Positions 10,818 through 20,345 of a stretch of DNA of 64,000 nt are shown here, one piece after another. A model generated the notes under the pieces. That model had not been told where the DNA came from. It did no database searches and was given only the letters and a program-made list of their open reading frames with translations. Position 1 is the first letter of the stretch; the number at the start of each line of letters is the position of its first letter. The DNA comes from Dipteris shenzhenensis (lineage: Eukaryota; Polypodiophyta; Polypodiopsida; Gleicheniales). The DNA is taken from assembly GCA_047967505.1 (NCBI GenBank), contig CM106538.1, one strand, 5' to 3'. Position numbers and translations under genes: made by a program.

Positions 10818-11773
10818 AAACTGGGTCTCCCATGATTCAACACCCCCTGCTCTAAAATGCACGTTTCCATATTGGTCCATTGGGATCCTTCGTGCCTCCA
10901 TGTGCTGTAGACTGGGGTCTGCCTTTGCTGCCTTCATTGCTTTCTTTCACTCACGCTTGTGAGCGGCTAGCCCCTTGGTGGTTGACCTCCCTCTCTCTTG
11001 GCAATCTCGGCTAGTGCCTGCCTCTTAAGCGAAGATCTTTTCTTGGCAAGTATCATAACAATGTTTGACTTGGCCCATTTATCTGTGAACTGAACATTGG
11101 GGGGATTGGGATACCTATAGCGAACAGTAGCAAGCGTCTCATCAACCAACCTTTTTGGCCTGTCTTTGTAGTGAATAAAGCAATCTCTATAATTATTAGC
11201 AATTACAGAGCACATGAAGGCCATGATGTCCTTCCCTTGTGCATCCATCAAGATGCCTCCTATTTGAGTGATGTCATAAAAGATCATAGCATCACCCTTT
11301 GGCATGTCTGCATCATCTGAATCATCCTTGCCCCCACCATTACCCCCCCCCAAAGCACTGTGCCATGCATCTCCCACCACTCTCCCTGCTACTACGCTTG
11401 CTGCCCTATCGTGTCGAGCTAGTACGTTGGCCACTCGTAGCTGGAGAAGTGACTCTCGATTGCACGAGTACATTGCACGAGTACACCGGTAGCTTTGCGA
11501 GGCAGAAGGGCCTCCTAACTGCAAGAGGGGAGAAGGGGCTCGGCTCTGTAGCCAGCTGGGGTATCTTGACTCCATTGGGGTAATCTCAACTAGTGTGGGG
11601 TTGGGGTGGTTTGGAGTCTGTACTGGTGACTCCTAGGGGGTGTTTAGAGTACCCGTCATGTATGTGTATAACTCCCCAGGAGTGGGAGGGTGTCCCAAAA
11701 TGTTATATAACTCCCAAAATATGGCATCCCGAAGATCAGGTGAGACTGAAGAGCTTCCTAGCCACATGATGAA
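10818..11773 (-). pseudogene. Minus-strand exon, possible CACTA accessory ORF
   Basis: On the minus strand a pyrimidine-rich run ending in CAG (11,774-11,776) precedes the open exon, and GTAAGT (10,812-10,817) follows it, so both splice signals are present. The exon encodes LRDAIFWELYNILG and PPTPGELYTYMTG, then a Ser/Arg-rich linker. A longer conserved-looking block follows that includes IGGILMDAQGKDIMAFM, YRDCFIHYKDRPKR and AKSNIVMILAKKRSSLKRQA. The layout resembles the second ORF (Transposase_24/TNPA-like) of plant CACTA elements, but the match is weak. Two in-frame stops (after TLNTP, and in KRE*KKA) mark it as broken. Confidence 0.4.
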
Positions 11774-11951
11774 CTGAAGAAAAGAAAAGAAGAAGATTAC
11801 CATCGAGCATGCCCTCTTTCCATCATGCAAAAGAAAAAATAGAGTGACAGCCTGACATTGAGCAAGCATTTATAAGCTCTTGCATTCTTTGAATTAGAGT
11901 GACAGAAGTCTGTATCTGCTTGCTCAATGTCAGGCTATTGAAGCTTCATGT

Positions 11952-12725
11952 GGGGAAAAAGAGAGAAGGAAAGAGAGGAGAAAAGAGAGAAAAAGAGAGG
12001 AGAAAAAAGAGAGAGAAAAGAGAGGAGAAAAAAGAGAGAGAAAAAGAGGAGATAAGAGAGAAAAAGAGAGCAAGTAAAAAGAAAAAAAGTGAGGATAAAA
12101 GAGAGAAAAGGAGAGAAGGAAAGAGAGAGGAAAAGAGAGAAAAATAGAGGAAAAGAGAGGATAAAAAAGAGAGAAAAAGAGAGGAGATAAGAGAGAAAAA
12201 GAGAGGAGAAAAGAGAGGAAAAGAGACAAAAAGAGAGGATAAAAGAGAGAAGGAAAAAGAGAGAAAAAGTGTGGATAAAAGAGAGAAAAAGAGAGAAGGA
12301 AAGAGGGCAAAATAGAGGAGAAAAAAGAGAGAAAAAGAGAGGAGATAAGAAAGAAAAAGAGAGGAGAAAAGAGAGGAAAAGAGACGAAAAGAGAGGATAA
12401 AAGAGAGAAGGAAAAAGAGAGGAAAAGTGAGGATAAAAGAGAGAGAAAAAGAGAAGGAAAGAGAGTAGAAAAGAGAGGAGAAAAAAGAGAGAAAAAGAGA
12501 GGAGATAAGAGAAAAAAAGAGAGGAGAAAAGAGAGGAAAAGAGACGAAAAGAGAGAAGGAAAGAGAGGATAAAAGAGAGAAGGAAAAAGAGAGAAGGAAA
12601 GAGATGAGAAAAGAGAGGAAAAGAGAGGAGAAAAAAGAGAGGAGATAAGAGAGAAAAAGAGAAGAGAAAAGAGAAGGAAAGAGAGGAGAAAAGAGAGAAA
12701 AAGAGAGGAAAAAAGAGGAAAGAAG
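11952..12725. repeat. Polypurine satellite-like tract
   Basis: About 770 bp of plus-strand purines built from GAGAAAAAGAGAGG-type units, with occasional T in GATAAGAGAG. The minus strand therefore holds long Phe/Ser/Leu frames, which I reject as genes. Higher-order periodicity is suggested by recurring AGGAGATAAGAGAGAAAAAG words. Confidence 0.92.
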
Positions 12726-12797
12726 AATGCTCCATCATGCATGCCCTCTTTCTTTATCCCGCCCTCATGCTTCAGTCTAATTTTGCTCTTTCTTGGA

Positions 12798-12968
12798 CCC
12801 GCCCTCATGCAATCACTTATTTCCATCATTCATGCAATCCCTTATTTCCTCACCAATGCAATCCCTTTCTTCATTCATGCAATCCCTTTCCATCATTCAT
12901 GCAATCCCTTTCTTCATTCATGCTATTCATGCAATCACTTATTTCCATCATTCATGCAATCCCTTTCT
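12798..12968 (+). repeat. Minisatellite with CATTCATGCAATCCCTT core
   Basis: About eight imperfect copies of a 17-28 bp unit containing TTCATGCAATCCCTT or CATGCAATCACTTATTTCCA. Confidence 0.85.
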
Positions 12969-13050
12969 TGGAAGGGGAAGGGGAAGGGGAAGGGGAAGGG
13001 AAAGGGAAAGAGAAGGAAAAAGAAAAGAAAGGGGAAGGGGAAAAGGGAAG
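12969..13050. repeat. (GGGGAA)n-type purine repeat
   Basis: GGGGAA hexamers decaying into GAAAAAGAAAAG. It abuts the inner part of the CACTA B left end and occupies the place where the outermost terminal bases should be. Confidence 0.8.
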
Positions 13051-13064
13051 AACACATAAGCAAA

Positions 13065-13700
13065 ACTATCGTAGCGCATCTATAGATGCATCTAACAGCG
13101 CATCTACAGGTGCGGCTATCTATTTTTCCAAAAATTAGATGCATTGTTAGACGTGATGTTTGACGTGTCTATAGACGCACTCTGACAAATGCCTTTTTGA
13201 AAGAAATTGAAAAGGACATGCGCCCGATCCCAAAAAGAATAACACTAGTACCAAAAACATCCCTTCCCTGCATATGACAAAGGACACCGAATCCAAAGAG
13301 AGCAACTTCCAAAGAAAACCAACCGCCAAGAGACTTACCTTGGATAGAGGTATGGAAGCTTCTTGTCCTTCTTCAAAGCTACTTCTCTTTCTTCTCTTCC
13401 TTGTTCACCCTCTTCTCTTGTATGCTTAGGGATGACTGTGTAAGCTTGGAGATGAGTGTGGGTGCTTGGAGATAAGTGTGGATGCCTAGAGCTATGTCTA
13501 TTAATAGGAAAGCAAGCCATGCGACACTTAAAGTATGTGAAGCGCGCTAAAAGTAGGTTTGAAAATCAGCTCGCAGTCTATGCATCCAAAAGCACATCTA
13601 AACACGTGTCTAAAAGTGCATCTACACTATGTTTTAGATGCGCCTATAGATGCGTTCCATAGTACAGATGCGATGTTAGACGCACTTTTAGATGCTACAC
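13065..13700. repeat. Left subterminal repeats of CACTA B
   Basis: Repeated words such as GCGCATCTATAGATGCATC, TAGACGTG, TCTATAGACGCAC and TTAGACGCAC occur in both orientations at 13,068-13,180 and 13,566-13,700. Such subterminal motifs are the binding sites for the second CACTA-encoded protein in En/Spm; that role is inferred here. Confidence 0.7.
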
Positions 13701-13759
13701 AGAGTTTTGACATTTACAACTCATGCAAGAACACATTTTTTGGGTTGTTTATCTATAGG

Positions 13760-16700
13760 ATGTCTTCATCTTCAACAAGTAGCTCTAGTGAGGATGAATC
13801 CCTCCGTATCCACCATCGCAAAATGTGGTTGGAGCAAAAAATCAAATGTATGTGTGATCGATGTCGAGGAAACATGTATCGTGCACACAGAATTACACTC
13901 AATCATGTCTTAAAGTATGAAGAATGGGATGCGACCGTAAACATGGTAAGTGTTAAAGAGTTAAGGTTGATTGAGGTACCTATGAGTGTTCATATGTTTG
14001 ATATATGATCCTTTTTTAATTTAATACAGGATGCAATGCCACACCCGCATATGTTGCCCTATGCTCATCGTGAGGAGGCAAAGTGTCGATGATATGAGGT
14101 GGGATCTTCAGGACTGACCATTACGGATGTATGGAGTGATGGTGATAGTAGCCCTCCACCATTACCTCATGAGGTCGTGGAGGAGGAGGTGTTTGATGAT
14201 ATGGTGCGGGATTTATATGTCCATCAATCCTCAGATAGGGATGATAGCATGGAGCAAGATGATCTTTTTACTGCAGCATTGACTCCACTGTTTGAGGGGT
14301 GCACATTCTCTATTCTATGTGCCTCCCTTTAATTACTAAACTTGCAGACCATCTATGGATGGAGCAATGCAAGTTTAAATGCATTACTTAAGTAAGCTTT
14401 AAAGTCTATTTTGCAAACATGGTGAATTATGCTAGTGGGTTAATTACTCAAATGCTTTTTCTCATTTATGGTCTTCATGTGCAGGCTATTGTGTAAAATG
14501 CTTCCAAGGGAGAATAAATTACCGACCTCAAGAGACATCTGACCTCTCTTGGAGGATTAGATTACAAGCACATCCATGCATGCATCAATAATTGCATTAT
14601 GTTTCGTGGACCACATAAGGATGCAAGAAAGTGTCCTACTTATGGAGAGGCAAGATATAGAGCAAATCTCAAAACTTTGGATGTGCCTCATAAGGTTCTG
14701 CAACATTTTCTGCATCCAACATATGTTCAAGTGCAAATCCATTATAGAGCTCATGTCATGGCATTCCTCCCATCAATCAACTGATGGCCTTCACGTGCAG
14801 GCTATTGTGTAAAATGCTTCCAAGGGAGAATAAATTACTAACCTCAAGAGATATGGCAAGGCAGCATGTGACCTCTCTTGGAGGATTAGATTACAAGTGC
14901 ATCCATGCATGCGTTAATGATTGCGTTCTATTTCGTGGACCACATAATGATGCAAGAGAGTGTCCTACTTATGGAGAGGCAAGATATAGAGCAGATCTCA
15001 AAACTTTGGATGTGCCTCGTAAGGTTCTATGACATTTTCCCATAATCCCTTGCATCCAACATATGTTCAAGTGCAAATCCATTGCAGAGCTCATGTCATG
15101 GCATTCCTCCCATTGATCAACCAATGGCAAGTGGAGAACTCCCACAGACACTCCTGCATGGAAGCATATTGAAGACACAAGGAAGAACCTAGAAACTTGA
15201 GACTTGGATTGGGTATGGATGGTGTGAACCCATTTGGTTTCAAAAGCACCTCTTACAATGTATGGCCAATGATATTGGTGAATTATAATCTTCCACCCTC
15301 TATGGCGATTAAGAAAGGACATGTTATGTTATCCCTTCTAATTCCAAGGAAACATAAAGTGAAAAATCCTGATGTTTATTTGGAGCCTTTGATTGATGAG
15401 CTAGAGATACTTTGAAGAGGTATCAAGAACATTTGAATGGGACACAAGATTCCACAGGCATAAGGGAGGATCTATGCACCACAGGGAGGATGCATGAAGC
15501 TTGGCCACAAGAGAGGCCAAATGGGCATGTCTTTTTACCTTATGCACTGTGGAGGTTATCAAAGCTAGAGATGGTGGCGGTGAAATGAGCTATCACTACA
15601 ATTCATACTCCCACCGGATGCATGAGGTGTTTGAAGGGGGCCTTCACAAAGAGCAAGAAAAGAGGTGTAGAGCAATTATATGGCTTAAAATCTCATGATT
15701 GGCACAAGATGCTTCAAGTAAGTATTTTATGTGCATAATATCTTTTTCCTTTCAAATTTGTGAGTGAATTAGAAGTAACTAATCAACCATTCCTCATGTG
15801 TTCAGTTCATACTACCTACTAGCATTTCTCGTAGTGCATCAAAAAACATGAAGGATTGTATTTACAAGATGGGTGAGCTTGTGAGGTACTTTACATGATA
15901 CAAAATGTGAAGCGTATCAATGCTCCATGTAAGGTTTTCATATTGCTAATATGGTGTACTTTTTCCTTTCTAGGTATGTGAGCTCAAAGGAAATAGATCC
16001 CACCACGCTTGATAATGCTCGAGTTATGTCAGTGGAGGTGGTTTGTTTAGTGGAGGAGACATTTCCACGTTCTATTCTCACAAGCCAACTACATCTCATA
16101 GTGCATTTAGTGGATGAGATTGCTATATGCAGTACTGTACATGCACAATGGTTGTTCTTTCTTAAGTGCTTTATGAAGACCTTAAAGGGTTTCATGAGAC
16201 AAAATGCAAGGCCTGAATGTAACATGGCCAAGGGTTGGTTGGTACAAGAGTCACTTGTATATATTTCTGAGTTTCTTGTTGATGTGGATAGCTCTCTCCC
16301 ATGACTATGGAGAGATGATGAAGACCTAAGGATGACCTCTATTGTGCCTCAAGGGAAATGACGGAGCAAAGTAATAGACACAGCGTTGCTTAATAATATC
16401 AACCTTTATTGCATGCTTAATAGTGATGTGATGAAAAGATGGGTGACAAGATACGAGGATGCAAAGGCAAGAAGCTAAGAAGAAAGGGCCCTCTTTCGTA
16501 CACACCACGGATCTCGTGTGCCATATCCTCAGCATCTAAGAGCACTTCCAAATGATATTCATGTGGATTGGCTACTTAACGAAATGGAGAGAGCAAAGAG
16601 AGACGAGGGGATACATCACAATAAAAGAATGGGAGTATGCTAGGGGATGCATGAAGAAGGTCAGTATATAGAATGTTATGCATAAGTTAGGAGCTTCTAA

Positions 16701-17494
16701 CAATTTAGATTGCTTATTTAATTGATTTTATCTTGGTGTAGTGTACTATGTTCAATGCTATATGGTGTGAGAGCAAGCATTTTTGAACACAATGGATTGA
16801 TGATAAGAGAAACACACAAGATTGCAGCGTCATGGCTAGCTTTGAGGGAGCCAATGGAGCCATGGATGATTATTGTAGCATAATCCAAGATATTATTAAG
16901 CTTGACTTTTGATGCTTCTTTGTGTATGTTTTGGATGTAAAGTGGTTTAAGGACATGGTGGAAAGAGGGCCTAATACAACAATCAAATGCCATGCAAGTG
17001 GCTTTGTAACTATTGACTCCACAAAGTTTTGGCAAAGTAAGTAGGACACACTAGTACTACCGTAACAATGTGAACAGGTATTGTATACACATATAAAAAT
17101 ACTCACTTTTAAATATTTGATACCTTCGATGCAAGGAAAATAACATGATTGGTGGATAATAATAGGTGGTGGCATGTCATACCTATTACGCCACGTTCCA
17201 AAGTGATGTATAGTACATTTACTAATATGGAGCGTATGGAGGATGATCATGGCCATGGAGGTGATGATTACCATTGATACGAGAGAGGAGAATGATCATG
17301 AGATAGGAGATACAGATATTGAGACCATTACCCGTGAGGATGAGCCTACCATTGGTGATGCTGATTTCGATGAGCACATGAGTAGCACAAGTAGTAGTGC
17401 GCTGAATGTATTTGTAGATCTCAACACTAGTTTGGATTTTGAAGTAGATAGTTTGGCAAGGGTTGATCTCATTGAGGATGAGATTGAACCGTAG
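13760..17494 (+). pseudogene. CACTA B transposase (TNP2 + DUF4218 + DUF4216), broken
   Basis: Exon 1 starts at 13,760 (MSSSSTSSSSEDE) and holds a CMCDRCRG zinc-binding-like motif. It ends at 13,945 before GTAAGT, and exon 2 resumes at 14,030 after ACAG. Exon 2 contains LFEGCTFSILCA, then a stop, then LLNLQTIYGWSNASLNALLK. The TNP2 core follows: LPRENKLLTS, TSLGGLDYKCIHACVNDC, RECPTYGEARY, LGMDGVNPFG, SYNVWPMIL and LIPRKHKVKNPDVYLEPLID (to 15,413). DUF4218 starts with LKSHDWHKMLQ (about 15,690) and continues at 15,960-16,304 (EETFPRSILTSQLHLIVHLV). DUF4216-like sequence at 16,910-17,200 has FVYVLDVKWF and WWHVIPITPRS. An acidic tail (17,243-17,494) closes the gene. Frameshifts, stops and an internal exon duplication make it non-functional. 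Confidence 0.8.
14469..15122 (+). repeat. Tandem duplication of a transposase exon and its splice acceptor
   Basis: The sequence from GGTCTTCATGTGCAGGCTATTGTG (copy 1, 14,469-14,781) recurs as GGCCTTCACGTGCAGG.. (copy 2, 14,785-15,122). Both include the CAG acceptor and the exon that encodes the start of the TNP2 core. Copy 1 lacks a 14-bp segment (ATGGCAAGGCAGCA) and an ATAATCCC stretch that copy 2 keeps. Copy 2 is therefore closer to the ancestral exon and copy 1 is frameshifted. Confidence 0.88.
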
Positions 17495-17673
17495 CCCTGA
17501 ACCATAGCCCATCATTGATATTGGCAAAACTATTTTACATATTGTCTCATTCTCCTCACCTCACTTAATTTTTGTATATGTGGGTTTGCCAAAAAGCATT
17601 GATATTCTTATTAAAATTATGTGCTTTGGTAATCATGGGCAATATTTGGAAAGCAGTGATGTACATTTGTCTA

Positions 17674-18026
17674 AATTCGCGTCTAATTCACAGTGCAGAT
17701 GCGCTAATAGGTGCGCTACTAGACGCACCAAAATCTTACTTTTTATATTCTCTGTTTTGCGTCTAAATTCGCGTCTAATAGATGTAAATTTATCAGCTTG
17801 TACCAAAATCTTACTTTCTATATTCTCTATTTTACGTCTAAATTCGCGTCTAATTCGCAGTGCAGATGCGCTAATAGACGCGCTATTAGACGCACAAATA
17901 GACGTACTATTAGACACGCCCGTATTTTTACTATTCTAACAGTGCTTATAGATGCGCTCGCTATTTTGCACGTCTATCAAGTGCGTCTATAGTTGCTTTG
18001 TCTTGTTGTGCCCATGTCTTGTAGTG
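17674..18026. repeat. Right subterminal repeats and terminal inverted repeat of CACTA B
   Basis: Many copies of TTCGCGTCTAAT, GCGCTAATAG, AGACGCGCTA, TTAGACGCAC and AGACGTAC lie between 17,674 and 17,995. Two longer blocks are duplicated around ACTTTTTATATTCTCT (17,739) and ACTTTCTATATTCTCT (17,813). The terminal 6 bp GTAGTG ends at 18,026, and the next three bases (ATT) would be the target duplication. Confidence 0.75.
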
Positions 18027-18822
18027 ATTCTACTTCACACCCATGGTAATAAAAGGGATAGGGATAAGTGTTTTTAAAAAAACGATGGAGATTGAGGTAA
18101 TTTTTAATGTTGATTCAAAGAATGTGTGCATAGAATTGAACAAGAAGATGAAGATGCTAAGAGAAGAACATGATAGAAAAAACTCATAGTTTGTAGTATA
18201 TTGCAACAAAAAATCAACCATGCTTCCATGAAGAAACTATACTAATAGCCAGCAACTTTTTATAAAGTAGATTGATAAAATAAGAATACACGTATGATGA
18301 CGAGATGGAGATGGAGATGGAGATGGAGATGGAGATGGATTCGGAACAAGACAATAATTAAAAGAAGGTGACTGAACAACGTACCCTAGATCATGAATAA
18401 CAGAGAGGAGAAAGTGTAGATTAAAGGTAGATTAAGAGAACCATGACAAAAATAATGAAAAAGAGATGAAAATGATAGTTATGGGCCTTTCCAAAAAGTT
18501 GCTGCGTCAATATTCCAAATTTCCCACAGCCTGGCAACACAAAATCCTGTTGCGGGAGGGATTAGTGTCACAGTCTGTAGGAATTAAGAGCCTGTGCAAA
18601 GAATTGAACGTATGAAATGGTCAGTATAAACGAGCACTCCTCTCTTTGGAATATATATAGAGCGTAGAACGCCACAGAACATCCAAGGAATCATTCACAT
18701 AAACGTGCAAAAGCACATCGACAGAAGAACACCGTATAATTCGAACTGAACATGCGGCGCACACATATAGCAGGAAGATCTTCGAGGCAATATTTTTAAA
18801 TTCCTTTATGCTCTGTATAGCT
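18027..18822. other. Flank between CACTA B and the DREB gene
   Basis: No gene is recognised. It holds the GGAGAT microsatellite and, toward 18,800, the 3' flank of the minus-strand DREB gene. No canonical AATAAA signal is seen on the minus strand within about 100 bp of the stop. Confidence 0.5.
18304..18341. repeat. (GGAGAT)n microsatellite
   Basis: Six uninterrupted GGAGAT hexamers. Confidence 0.9.
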
Positions 18823-19482
18823 TCATGCAATCACGCTTACATCCTCTTCCCAACCCTGATCCTGCCATTGCGCCCAGATTTCGTCCTTGCAGCTGCTACC
18901 TCCTTCAAAGTGTGACTCGCTTGGCCCCGAGTCAGCAGGGCCACGCTGAATCAAAGATGTATTGCACGTAGAATTATATGAACTGGAAACTGCAGAATAA
19001 CTGGTTGTCAAGCTGCTCGGATCGCTTGACGGACGTGAATGAGACAAATTGCCAGGCTGAACAGCTGCATAAACGATCTTCGAGGGATTGTTGATAGCGG
19101 AACGACAGTTAATAGTATTTCTTCGGTCGTAAGCTGCTCCTTCAGCCATAGCAGCCGTTTGGACAATTTTCGGGCTGTAATCGCCCGAATCTCTAGCGAT
19201 TCCAATCTGTGGACGCGAGTGGGCTGGGAAGTTCAGGCGCGCACCGGGTCCCCGGAGGTAAAGCAAGGCGGTATCATAAGCGCGAGCAGCTGCCTCTGGT
19301 GTGTGATAAGAGCCCAACCATATGCGAGATCTCTTGTGAGGCTCGCGAATTTCCGACACCCACTTCCCCCAGGAGCGCTTGCGTACTCCGCGGTAGATGC
19401 AAGATTTAGTTTTCCCGTTGGATGAATTGCGATTTTGTCGTTGATCAGCATGCATTGGATTCGCAAACTCTAGATCTGTCAT
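18823..19482 (-). CDS. AP2/ERF transcription factor, DREB type (A-5/DEAR-like)
   Basis: An intact 219-residue frame encodes one AP2/ERF domain at residues 30-86. It begins [16 protein letters not shown] and includes the WLG strand (IWLGSY) and the RAYD helix, ending ARLNFP. Val42 and Glu47 occupy domain positions 14 and 19, the pair that marks DREB-type rather than ERF-type proteins. The helix wording ([16 protein letters not shown]) is closest to the small A-5 (DEAR-like) group. Such nuclear proteins bind DRE/GCC-type promoter elements and regulate stress genes. I chose the Met at 19,482 because the domain is near the N-terminus in this family; an upstream in-frame Met (19,530) gives 16 extra residues. 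No EAR motif (DLNxxP) is visible in the Ser-rich C-terminus, which ends in an acidic, Trp-containing segment ([12 protein letters not shown]). The gene is intronless, as usual. It is the only clearly intact host gene here. Confidence 0.93.
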   Translation of the reverse strand: MTDLEFANPMHADQRQNRNSSNGKTKSCIYRGVRKRSWGKWVSEIREPHKRSRIWLGSYHTPEAAARAYDTALLYLRGPGARLNFPAHSRPQIGIARDSGDYSPKIVQTAAMAEGAAYDRRNTINCRSAINNPSKIVYAAVQPGNLSHSRPSSDPSSLTTSYSAVSSSYNSTCNTSLIQRGPADSGPSESHFEGGSSCKDEIWAQWQDQGWEEDVSVIA

Positions 19483-20190
19483 GCTACAAAGTTGTACTCG
19501 TGTACGCAAATAGAAACGGAAGGAAACCAATGCAAAGAGCGTTAATCCTATGTATGAATTTCAAGAGAAAACAAATAACTGCGACAACGGCTGACGAGGT
19601 CTGAAAACTGATCACAATACAAACGGCGCAGCGTGCTACAATATCAATACTGGAACGTGCTTGTATGACTTCGTAAAACGTGCTGATGCTAACTCTACTT
19701 CACATGGGATACAACAATCGAATGGTGGACGAGTTTGCAAGAGAAAGAATGTAACGACAAGCGCTAAGATGGCTACGCCTTGCTGGGCAGCAATCTATCT
19801 TTCTATAGCAGCCGTGATTCGTAAGGGATGAATGGCAAATTGCAATCAATTTTTGTGAAGAGATCATGCCATTTTCTCGTTTAATGACTTGCAGGAGGCG
19901 AATTTTGTGCAATTGGAGCACGATTTTCTTCCACCACGTGGGAAGTGTGCTCATTTGATAGACGGAGTCTCAAACATTCCTCCCCACAAGACTCCGTATC
20001 TTTCGTCCAAGACTGCGTGATGATAATGGTCCGCCACTAAGTCGAGTAGTATAGCATCTCTCTGATTGAGCAATAACTTCCGTGCCCGTCTGGTCTTTAA
20101 TTATCTCGGCTTCAAGAAATCTTTCTATATTGGAATCTGCATTTTAATTTCTTTTGTCATTCTTTCACATTTTTGCCAACTTGGACCTTT
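19483..20190 (-). other. Upstream region of the DREB gene
   Basis: This is the presumed 5' region of the minus-strand gene. No clear TATA box or other defined element could be assigned by eye. No other gene is recognised. Confidence 0.4.
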
Positions 20191-20193
20191 TCC

Positions 20194-20345
20194 ACAGTAG
20201 TAAATTCAAAGTGGATGACTTGGAGTGCAAGTTGCCAACTTGGAACCAATATTCAAAGTCACGGATGACTTGGAGTGCAAGTTGCCAACTTGGAGCCAAT
20301 AGAGTGCACTCCAAGTTGTTAACATGTAGCCAATAGTTTTGCAGG
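20194..20345. repeat. Direct repeats with an inverted unit
   Basis: GATGACTTGGAGTGCAAGTT plus GCCAACTTGGAACCAAT occurs at 20,214 and again at 20,266 (about a 52-bp period). It is followed by GTGCACTCCAAGTTG in inverted orientation at about 20,312 and a further AGCCAATA. Confidence 0.8.

Larger units (their letters stand above)
13051..18026 (+). mobile_element. CACTA (En/Spm) element B
   Basis: The right end reads, on the minus strand from 18,026, CACTACAAGACATGGGCACA. This is a canonical CACTA terminus, and on the plus strand it ends in GTAGTG. Both flanks hold dense subterminal copies of GCGTCTA/TAGACGC and AGATGCGC words (13,065-13,180, 13,566-13,700, 17,674-17,995), as is usual in this superfamily. 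The plus strand between them carries the TNP2-type transposase gene. The left end matches the inner part of the right end (ACACATAAGCAAAACTATC versus the minus-strand ACAAGACAAAGCAACTATAG), but its outer CACTA bases are missing and a GGGGAA repeat abuts. The element is about 5.0 kb long. Confidence 0.75.

Noticed and set aside
11930-12829. Long minus-strand Phe/Ser/Leu frames (up to 299 residues)
   Set aside because: They are translations of a polypurine/polypyrimidine tract; all frames are open because stops are rare in that composition.
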